DNA of 64,000 bases from positions 3,851,501-3,915,500 of the forward strand of contig NC_088310.1 of NCBI RefSeq assembly GCF_910592395.1, read 5' to 3'. Numbering within the stretch: position 1 is the stretch's first letter; every line of letters starts with the position of its first letter. Below, piece by piece: positions 53,057-62,606 of this stretch. The notes beneath the pieces were generated by a model, which worked only from the letters and a program-made list of their open reading frames with translations, was not told the DNA's origin and made no database searches. A program made the position numbers and the translations under genes. This stretch comes from Lineus longissimus. Taxonomy: Eukaryota; Nemertea; Pilidiophora; Heteronemertea; Lineidae.

Positions 53057-53233
53057 TCATTCAGGCAGACCCAGCCGTTTTGATATGTCCCCTGGGTTGA
53101 TCCTATTTTTGGTGTTATTGCTGCTACAGATGCACTTGCAGACACAACAGAGTACGAGGAGACCGCCAAAACTGCCAAAACCGATGGAAAGACCAACGAT
53201 CATGTTTTCCCTTGTTGCACTGGTCTTGGTGTC
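53057..53233 (-). CDS. Membrane-protein gene, transmembrane and tail exon
   Basis: Encodes 58 residues beginning DTKTSATREN, a Gly-rich transmembrane helix, a Cys-rich juxtamembrane run and a hydrophilic tail ending RLGLPE. Confidence 0.62.
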   Translation of the reverse strand, partial: DTKTSATRENMIVGLSIGFGSFGGLLVLCCVCKCICSSNNTKNRINPGDISKRLGLPE

Positions 53234-53706
53234 CTGAAAATTGAAGGAGGACATATTGTGATGTGTTATCAATTAAAATGTAATTGGTGTAACTGGAAAT
53301 CACTTGAACTACATCTTATGTAGCGGACTCGATGATCTGTGGTATGGCCATAAGGAGACGGATGCACAGACGTGTGTATACCGCATGATGAACCAAACAA
53401 TATGTTACGTGTAAGTGTGAGAGTGATTTTTAAAGTTTGAAAATTCATCACTTTTGTATAAAGTAGGCTACTTGAAATTCAGACTTCACCCCTCGCCCTC
53501 CCTTCCCCCATTCCAGATGTTTTCTACAGGTTTTTTCCTTGTCTGAACATGATCTCTTACCTTGGTCGGTTGTCCAGCAGACTTCTTGTACCCCTCATTG
53601 CCTTGACCTCGTGTGGTGTCCGCTGGCGTGGTTGGTGGTGTACTGCTGGTGGTTGTCGAGCGCGCAGTGTCCATAATTATCTGGATAGTGAGAATTGTGA
53701 TCCATG
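53057..53706 (-). CDS. Small single-pass membrane protein with Ser/Thr/Pro-rich ectodomain (last two exons; first exon not found)
   Basis: Two minus-strand exons (53706-53561 and 53233-53057) join in phase 0 with good sites (AAG|GTAAGA and TTTTCAG). The first begins with a hydrophobic WITILTIQII that may be the end of a signal peptide, followed by a mucin-like TTTSSTPPTTPADTT stretch. The second has a transmembrane helix from about MIVGLSIGF to LLVLCCV, then a cysteine cluster (CVCKCICSS) typical of palmitoylated juxtamembrane regions, and a short tail ending at TAA/TAG/TGA 53059-53057. Family unknown. The start is uncertain: an in-frame stop lies upstream of 53706, so either an unseen upstream exon (phase 1) supplies the start, or translation begins at the ATG at 53674 without a signal peptide. 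The gene faces the secreted cysteine-rich gene. Confidence 0.6.
53561..53706 (-). CDS. Membrane-protein gene, ectodomain exon
   Basis: 146 nt from the acceptor CTTTTTCAG to the donor AAG|GTAAGA. Encodes the hydrophobic lead and the Ser/Thr/Pro-rich, likely O-glycosylated stalk. Confidence 0.55.
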
Positions 53707-54017
53707 CTGAAAAAGCATTGTAGCGTGAAGTAATTGCATCCTATAACTTTTTGCGAAAGGTTAGACTCTTGCATCCTGGTATCGATTTAAGCCGCGCCAT
53801 GCAATACATTTAACGTCATCTCCACAGACGTCTCGGACTGTTCGGGTATTTCCCAAGGTCGTCAGAAGTTTGGAAATTTTCTAAGGAGCCGCCATAGAAA
53901 GCGCGAAAATCGTAACCTACGTTACGGAGAGTGAGAGTACCTGATACTTTAAACCAAAACTCCGAACCAGAGTTCTGAACTGAAATAGGCAGACAAGAAA
54001 CGTTAACAAAATGAATA

Positions 54018-54089
54018 GGGCTCAGCCGGGATTTGAACCCGGGACCTCCCGCACCCAAAGCGGGAATCATGCCACTAGACCACTAAGCC
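54018..54089 (-). tRNA. tRNA-Pro (anticodon UGG), array copy 1
   Basis: A 72-nt gene with a full cloverleaf. The acceptor stem is closed with one G-U pair, the anticodon loop is TTTGGGT (UGG at 34-36), the T loop TTCAAAT is between perfect stems, and the discriminator base is C as usual for eukaryotic tRNA-Pro. No intron and no encoded CCA. A TTTT terminator follows within about 10 bases. Confidence 0.97.
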
Positions 54090-55942
54090 GCACATGTTCT
54101 TCAACTGGTATTACAAGTACATGTACTAATGAACATTGTATTTCAAACAGCTGTCGCATCTTATGCAGGCCTATCAATGAATCAACCAATAGAAATGCAT
54201 CTCACGTGGGATATTGACTTCTTTATGGATTTTGCCACCACAAATAATGTGTTCATATAAGAGGAAGAAACTAATGCTTGTTTAAGTTTTGATCTTATAG
54301 GCAGTACTAGGGGTCTTTAACAGGAAATTAAATATCATTTATTATGAAGTGCTGGATAAAAAGAACATTTTTTCCTTGGAGAAATATATCAAAAATTAAG
54401 AAAAGATCCGGACGTTGTAAAATTTTCGTCTGGGATCTCTCAGGCTGTTCCCAGCCAAACACTACCTCACAAAAGAGAACGACCCTTTCACAACATATTC
54501 ATATTGCATCATCTGAAACCAGTGCAGGAATCAGGCTCAGTGGGAACAGTAAACGATCCATTGAACCTTCAGTGGTCACACTCGGGTACACTGCATGGAC
54601 TTGGCAACTAACGCATCTTAATAACAAATCCAATAGATACCCTTAAAATCATACTGAGAACAATTGCACATTTTATGTACCACATTACATTGTATGCGAC
54701 ATACACCAAAACTATTCCGACATTTAATGTACAGACTAGCCAGTGGCTACCCCAGCTTGGTACGCGCGCACACGATCACCTCAAACTAACTTCAAACATG
54801 AATATAGACCTATGAGCACTGCCAGATGATGTTGACCTTTTACAACCTCACATGCCCTTTAACGTGATATAGGAAAACTAACAGAGAGCACTCCAACATG
54901 CCCAATATATCACATCTCACTAGGATTCGCTAGAATAATCTATAATGTTCAATATATCACTAAGATTCACCAGTACAATCAATCATGCACAGTATATCAT
55001 TAAGAATAACGAAGAAATTCTTGCACATGTGCGCATACCTGTAACCTGTCGGCCTACCACGTGCTTACACATGGAGCGACCACACAGGACGTGTGTTCAC
55101 CACGTTTTCTCGCAAGGAACTGACATTGAATACATGAATTACTACGTTAATACGTCATTACTGAATGACAAAGGCTGTTTGAAGAGAAGGCTTGGCATGG
55201 GCATAATGCGTGCGCCGGCTTGAGGTGATGTAATATATATGTAGACAGGCTGTGAAGTTCGTTTAATTTGTGAGGTTGCTTTGTTTGCGTTTTTGGTGTG
55301 ACGAAGTTCTCTATTGTGTGACGACCGAATATGTTTGCTTGTTTGTACTGGACATGATTATCTAGTGTGTCGGCGACAGGCTTTTCAGTTGTAATGTTAT
55401 ACGGATATGGTGAAATTGACATGTTGAACTGTCCTCGTATACTTAGTGACATAACGTGTCTTTCCCATCCACCCCTTTGTCAGTGGCGGGATCTCTCGTT
55501 GCCTCTTTTCATGCAAATATGCATGGCTTTCCCAACTGAAGTAATAACAAAAGTGAGACATCACCTGGGGTAGAATAATATTACAACCGTCAATTTCATT
55601 AGCGACAAACGATCAGACTGGTCTATTGTTAACGGCAACCGGCGATTGTATTCACTGGTCAGAATGTTTCGGGTGGGATGGAAAAGTTTTGAAATAATCA
55701 AGTGCCGAGTGATTGTATTTTGTGGGATATTTAACGTGACGGTGCGTATGCGCCCTTGGATTTGAAGAATCTGCCCAAAAGACACCGAATTAGTAAAAAC
55801 AGGTCAATAATAACCTGATAGCAATGCTGATAGCACATACAAGGCCAGCACAAATGAGTTACGTTGACTACCCGCATCCTACGTTCATCCATTCAAACAC
55901 AAAATTATTTTCAAGTTCGAAACAGAAAAATTTCAAAACATA

Positions 55943-56014
55943 GGGCTCAGCCGGGATTTGAACCCGGGACCTCCCGCACCCAAAGCGGGAATCATGCCAC
56001 TAGACCACTGAGCC
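55943..56014 (-). tRNA. tRNA-Pro (anticodon UGG), array copy 2
   Basis: Like copy 1, but the acceptor stem starts GGCTCAG and pairs perfectly with CTGAGCC. Anticodon UGG; TTTT terminator a few bases downstream. Confidence 0.97.
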
Positions 56015-57675
56015 GCACATGTGTATTTACTGGTATTACAAGTACATGTACTAATGTACATTGTATTTCAAACAGCCGTCGCATCTTAGGCAGGCCTATC
56101 AATGAATCAACCAATAGAAATGCATCTCACGTGCGATATTGACTTCTTTATCATTTTTGCCACCACAAATAATGTGTTCATATAAGAGGAAGAAACTAAT
56201 GCTTGTTTAAGTTTTGATCTTATAGGCAGTACTGGGGTCTTTAACAGGAAATTAAATACCATTTATTATGAAATGCTGGAAAAAGGAACATTTTTTCCTA
56301 GGAGAAATATATAAAAAATTAAGAAAAGATCCGGACGTTGTAAAATTTTCGTCTGGGATCTCTCAGGCTGTTCCCAGACAAACACTACCCCAGAAAAGAG
56401 AACGATCATTTCACAACATATTCATATTGCATCATCTGAAACCAGTGCAGGAATCAGGCTCAGTGGGAACAGTAAACAATTAACTGAACCTTCAGTTGTC
56501 ACACTCGGGTACACTGCATGGACTTGGCAACTAATGCATCTTAATAACAAATCCAATAGATACCCTTAAAATCATACTGAGAACCTTTAACGTGATATAG
56601 GAAAACTACCAGAGAGCACTCCAACATGCCCAATATATCACATCTCACTAGGATTCGCTAGAATAATCTATAATGTTCAACATATCACTAAGATTCACCA
56701 GTACAATCAATCATGCTCAGTATATCATTAAGAATAACGAAGAAATTCTTGCACATGTATGCATACCTGTAACCTGTCGGCCTACCACGTGCTTACACAT
56801 GGAGCGACCACACAAGACGTGTGTTCACCATGTTTTCTCGCAAGGAACTGACATTGAATACATGAATTACTACGTTAATACGTCATTACTGAATGACAAA
56901 GGCTGTTTAAAGAGAACGCTTGGCATGGGCATAATGCGTGCGCCGGCTTGACGTGATGTAATACATATGCAGACAGGCTATGTAGTTCGTTTAATTTGTG
57001 AAGTTGCTTTGTTCGCGTTTTGGGTGTGACGAAGTTCTCTATTGTGCAACGACAGAATATGTTTGCTTGTTTGTACTGGTCATGATTATTTAGTATGTCG
57101 GCGACACGCTTTTCAGTTGTAATGTTATACGGACATGGTGAAATGAACATGTTGAACTGTCCTCGTATACTTAGTGACATAACGTGTCTTTCCCATACAC
57201 CCATTTGTCAATGGCGGGATCTCTCGTTGCCTCTTTTCATGCAAATGTGCATGGCTTTCCCAACTGAAGTAATAACAAAAGTGAGACATCACCTGGGGTA
57301 GAATGACATTACAACCGTCAATTTCATTAGCGACAAACGATCAGACTGGTCTATTGTTAACGGCAACCGGGGATTGTATCAATTGGTCACAATGTTTCGG
57401 GTGGGATGGAATTTTTTTAAATACATGTACTCAAGTGCCGAGTGATTGTATTTTGTGGGATATTTAATGTGACGGTGCGTATACGGCCTTGGGTTTGAAG
57501 AATCTGCACAAAAGACACTGAATTAGTAAAAACAGGTCAATAATAACCTGATAGCAATGCTGATAGCACATACAAGGCCAGCACAAATGAGTTACGTGGA
57601 CTTCCCGCACCCTACGTTCATCCATTCAAGCACAAAATTATTTTCAAGTTCGAAACAGAAACATTTCAAAACATA

Positions 57676-57747
57676 GGGCTCAGCCGGGATTTGAACCCGG
57701 GACCTCCCGCACCCAAAGCGGGAATCATGCCACTAGACCACTGAGCC
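57676..57747 (-). tRNA. tRNA-Pro (anticodon UGG), array copy 3
   Basis: Identical to copy 2, with the perfect acceptor stem. A TTTT terminator follows. Confidence 0.97.
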
Positions 57748-59583
57748 GCACATGTGACATTAACTGGTATTCCAAGTACATGTACTAATGTACATTGTAT
57801 TTCAAACAGCCGTCGCATCTTGTGCAGGCCTATCAATGAATCAACCAATAGAAATGCATCTCACGTGCGATATTGACTTCTTTATCGTTTTTGCCACCAC
57901 AAATAATGAGTTCATATAAGAGGAAGAAACTAATGCTTGTTTAAGTTTTGATCTTATAGGCAGTACTAGGGGTCTTTAACAGGAAATTAGATATCATTTA
58001 TTATGAAGTGCTGGATAAAAAGAACATTTTTTCCTTGGAGAAATATATCAAAAATTAAGAAAAGATTCGGACGTTGTAAAATTTTCGTCTGGGATCTCTT
58101 AGGCTGTTCCCAGCCAAACACTACCTCACAAAAGAGAACGACCCTTCCACAACATATTCATATTGCATCATCTGAAACCAGTGCAGGAATCAGGCTCAGT
58201 GGGAACAGTAAACGATCCATTGAACCTTCAGTGGTCACACTCGGGTACACTGCATGGACTTGGCAACTAACGCATCTTAACAACAAATCCAATAGATACC
58301 CTTAAAATCATACTGAGAACAATTGCACATTTTATGTACCACATTACATTGTATGTGACATACACCAAAACTATTCCGACATTTAATGTACAGACTAGCC
58401 AGTGGCTACACCAGCTTGGTACGCGCGCACACGATCACCTCGAACTAACTTCAAACATGAATATACATGTAGATCTATGAGCACTGCCAGATAATGTTGA
58501 CTTTTTACAACCTCACATGCCCTTTAACGTGATATAGGAAAACTACCAGAGAGCACTCCAACATGCCCAATATATCACATCTCACTAGGATTCGCTAGAA
58601 TAATCTATAATGTTCAATATATCACTAAGATTCACCAGTACAATCAATCATGCTCAGTATATCACTAAGAATAACGAAGAAATTCTTGCACATGTGCGCA
58701 TACCTGTAACCTGTCGGCCTACCACGTGCTTACACATGGAGCGACCACACAAGACGTGTGTTCACCATGTTTCTCGCAAGGAACTGACATTGAATACATG
58801 AATTACTACGTTAATACGTCATTACTGAATGACAAAGGCTGTTTAAAGAGAACGCTTGGCATGGGCATAATGCGTGCGCCGGCTTGATGTGATGTAATAT
58901 ATATGTAGACAGGCTGTGCAGTTAGTTTAATTTGTGAAGTTGCTTTGTTCGCGTTTTGGGTGTGACGAAGTTCTCGATTGTGCAACGACAGAATATGTTT
59001 GCTTGTTTGTACTGGACATGATTATTTAGTATGTCGGCGACAGGCTTTTCAGTTGTAATGTTATACGGACATGGTGAAATGAACATGTTGAACTATCCTC
59101 GTATACTTAGTGACAAAACGTGTCTTTCCCATCCACCCCTTTGTCAATGGAGGGATCTCTCGTTGCCTCTTTTCATGCAAATATGCATGGATTTCCCAAT
59201 TGAAGTAATAACAAAAGTGAGACATCACCTGGGGTAGAATAACATTACAACCGTCAATTTCATTAGCGACAAACGATCAGACTGGTATATTGTTAACGGG
59301 AACCGGCGATTGTATCCACTGGTCAGAATGTTTCGGGTGGGATGGAAATTTTTGAAATAATCAAGTGCCGAGTGATCGTATTTTGTGACGATGCGTATAC
59401 GGCCTTTGGGTTGAAGAATCTGCCCAAAAGACACTGAATTAGTAAAAACAGGCCAATAATAACCTGATAGCAGTGTTGATAGCATATTATACAAATCCAG
59501 CACAAACGAGTTACGTGGACTACCCGCATCCTACGTTCATCCATTCAAACACAAAATTATTTTCAAGTTCGAAACAAAACATA

Positions 59584-59655
59584 GGGCTCAGCCGGGATTT
59601 GAACCTGGGACCTCCCGCACCCAAGGCGGGAATCATGCCACTAGACCACTAAGCC
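59584..59655 (-). tRNA. tRNA-Pro (anticodon UGG), array copy 4, possibly weakened
   Basis: Two differences from copy 1. C at position 32 of the anticodon loop leaves anticodon UGG and T33 intact. An A at position 51 breaks one pair of the T stem (A-C mismatch). The second change also touches the B-box promoter, so the copy may be less active. TTTT terminator present. Confidence 0.9.
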
Positions 59656-61280
59656 GCACATGTTCTTGAACTGGTATTACGAGTACTAATCTACATTTTC
59701 TTTCAAACAGCTGTCGCATCTTATGCAGGCCTATCAATGAATCAACCAATAGAAATGCATCTCACGTGGGATATTGACTTCTTTATGGATTTTGCCACCA
59801 CAAATAATGAGTTCATATAAGAGGAAGAAACTAATGCTTGTTTAAGTTTTGATCTTATAGGCAGTACTAGGGGTCTTTAACAGGAAATTAAATATCATTT
59901 ATTATGAAGTGCTGGATAAAAAGAACATTCTTTCCTTGGAGAAATATATCAAAAATTAAGAAAAGATCCGGACGTTGTAAAATGTTCGTTTGAGAACTCT
60001 CAGGCTGTTCCCAGACAAACTCTACCCCACAAAAGAGAACGACCATTTCACAACATATTCATATTGCATCATCTGAAACCAGTGCAGGAATCAGGCTCAG
60101 TGGGAACAGTAAACAATTAACTGAACCTTCAGTTGTCACACTCGGGTACACTGCATGGACTTGGCAACTAACGCATCTAAATAACAAATCCAATAGATAC
60201 CCTTAAAATCATACTGAGAACCTTAAGCGTGATATAGGAAAACTACCAGAGAGCACTCCAACATGCCCAATACATCACATCTCACTAGGATTCGCTAGAA
60301 TAATCTATAATGTTCAATATATCACTCAATCATGCACAGTATATCATTAAGAATAACGAAGAAATTCTTGCACATGTTTGCATACCTGTAACCTGTCGGC
60401 CTACCACGTGCTTACACATGGAGCGACCACACAGGACGTGTGTTCACCATGTTTTCTCGCAAGGAACTGACATTGAATACATGAATTACTACGTTAATAC
60501 GTCATTACTGAATGACAAAGGCTGTTTAAACAGAACGCTTGGCATGGGCATAATGCGTGCGCCGGCTTGATGTGATGTAATATATATGTAGACAGGCTAT
60601 GTAGTTAGTTTAATTTCTGAAGTTGCTTTGTTCGCGTTTTGGGTGTGACGAAGTTCTCTATTGTGCAACGACAGAATATGTTTGCTTGTTTGTACTGGTC
60701 ATGATTATTTAGTATGTCGGCGAGAGGCTTTTCAGTTGTAATGTTATACGGACATGGTGAAATGAACATGTTGAACTGTCCTCGTATACTTAGTGACATA
60801 ACGTGTCTTTCCCATACACCCATTTGTCAATGGCGGGATCTCTCGTTGCCTCTTTTCATGCAAATGTGCATGGCTTTCCCAATTGAAGTACATGTAATAA
60901 CAAAAGTGAGACATCACCTGGGGTAGAATAACATTACAACCGTCAATTTCATTAGTGACGAACGATCAGACTGTCCATTGTTAACGACAACCTGCGATTT
61001 TATCCACTGGTCAGAATGTTTCGGGTGGGATAGATTTTTTTGAAATAATCAAGTGCCGAGCGATTGTATTTTGTGGGATATTTAATGTGACGGTGCGTAT
61101 ACGGCCTTGGGTTTGAAGAATCTGCCCAAAAGACACTGAATTAGTAAAAACAGGCCAATAATAACCTGATAGCACATACAAGGCCAGCACAAATGAGTTA
61201 CGTGGACTTCCCGCATCCTACGTTCATCCATTCACACACAAAATTATTTTCAAGTTCGAAACAGAAAATTTCAAAACATA

Positions 61281-61352
61281 GGGCTCAGCCGGGATTTGAA
61301 CCCGGGACCTCCCGCACCCAAAGCGGGAATTATGCCACTAGACCACTAAGCC
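61281..61352 (-). tRNA. tRNA-Pro (anticodon UGG), array copy 5 at the decayed end
   Basis: Same gene, with one G-to-A change at D-stem position 23 that breaks a C-G pair. Anticodon, acceptor and T arms are intact. It is the most upstream copy in the direction of tRNA transcription, next to the degraded remainder of the unit. Confidence 0.92.
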
Positions 61353-62177
61353 GCACTTGTTACTTTAGTTTTACCAGAAACATAGATTGCCTTTCAAACA
61401 GCTGCCACATCTTCTGTTTCAATAAAACAACCAATGGAAATGCATCTTACATTTGATATTAACTAATATATCGATTGAATGCACCACAAATCATACATTA
61501 ACAGGAAATTGAATGGCGCATGTGCCAGTAATATAGCAGTGATTTACAGAGAAACGTTTGTCTGGAGTTCATAGTTTCCAAGGTGGTGAAAAATAAATAC
61601 TTTGTTCATTGGTGAAAATATAGCGTATATGTAATCCAAGTTTGCGCTTCATTTATATCAGGAGAGATAATGTATTAGCGAAATGCGTCATTTCAGAGAA
61701 CTAGATGACCTCCATCACGGACCTTTGTGCATTTAAGTCCGTGTATCTATCTTACATCACTCTACTCTCTACTCTAAAGCCTTTTTATCAAACAAATCAA
61801 GGACGTTTTATAGTACCTTCATGATTAAACCTACCTTTCAGCAGTGTGGGATGGTTGTGTCTGCCTATGACATGGAGGTATGTCATCCGGCTTGTCGGCA
61901 TTCTTTGCTCAAGAGAAGCATCGTCCTTGAAACCTCAAATCTGAAAAACAGAACCTGACTATCTTTAATAAAAGACATTTGCGTAGCAATTTCAAAGCAA
62001 GACATACATAACTTTGATGTTCTAGCTTGTCTGTTTCTGTTAAGAAGCGCCAAAAGTAAATTTTAACGCTCGTCATTGCCAGTATAATTACGTCATTATA
62101 CGGCCATGTTCGTTTCTGATACCCAGCGGGCCACTGGTAAATAAAGGGTACAAACCAATTTATACGTAGCGTGTATG
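61353..62177. other. Decayed fifth array unit and unassigned sequence
   Basis: Up to about 61520 the sequence is a clearly diverged copy of the start of the array unit (TTTCAAACAGCTG, AACCAAT.GAAATGCATCT, CACCACAAAT in order). Beyond that I recognise nothing, except a possible minus-strand exon at 61835-61940 flanked by a TTTTTCAG acceptor and an AAAG|GTAGGT donor. Confidence 0.55.
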
Positions 62178-62606
62178 ACACTAGTAGGAGGCATTTTCCG
62201 ACTTCTTAACGGTTTCTCTAACTTTTTCCTGATTATCCGACAAAAGTCCGACATTGTCTGACTTTTCCCTGAAACACCAGCCGGGGCTTCCCCAAAGAGG
62301 GCCAGATCAGAGGCTTATGTTGAATGGGGTTAATGAGGTGTGAGCCAGACACACAGTGTGACCCTAGATGTAAATACTAATAAGCTCACTCAGTTAGGTC
62401 ACTCTGAGCCTTTTGCTCACAACTTATTAACCCCATTCAACCCGGGCCTTTTATCTTTATTACCCTATTTTGGGAAGCCCTAGTATTTTTCACGGGTTTT
62501 CTAGAAATCCAACGTTTTTGTAGGGACAAGTCGGATTTTTGTCGGATAAATTAGGAAAATGTAAGAGAAACCGTATAAAGAAGTCGGAAACGCCTCCTAC
62601 TAGTGT
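62178..62606. mobile_element. Foldback/MITE element with long terminal inverted repeats (429 bp)
   Basis: Ends begin ACACTAGTAGGAGGC on the left and, in reverse complement, on the right. The inverted arms run for about 75 bp with few mismatches (shared CCGACTTCTT, GGTTTCTCT, TTATCCGACAAAA, TCCGAC). A second inverted pair lies further in: GTTGAATGGGGTTAAT and its complement, with GTGAGC. Nearly the whole element can fold back. It has no coding capacity and no clear target-site duplication, so the superfamily is undetermined. Confidence 0.8.

Larger units (their letters stand above)
54018..61520. repeat. Tandem array of 1.7-1.9 kb units, each with a tRNA-Pro gene
   Basis: Five tRNA-Pro genes start at 54018, 55943, 57676, 59584 and 61281, so the units measure 1925, 1733, 1908 and 1697 bp. 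A fifth unit begins at 61281 but decays after about 240 bp. The units are nearly identical along their whole length. Units 1 and 3 contain about 195-201 bp (54661-54855 and 58320-58520) that units 2 and 4 lack. The DNA left of the first tRNA is unrelated to the array, so the left edge coincides with the tRNA. Unequal exchange is the likely origin. The frames inside the units are not maintained. Confidence 0.93.

Noticed and set aside
53816-54070. 84-codon frame overlapping the first tRNA
   Set aside because: Its first residues are the antisense-frame reading of the tRNA-Pro gene itself.
54344-58305. 100-codon frames in tRNA array units 1 and 3
   Set aside because: In units 2 and 4 the frame is altered or broken. 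Similarity follows DNA duplication, not protein constraint.
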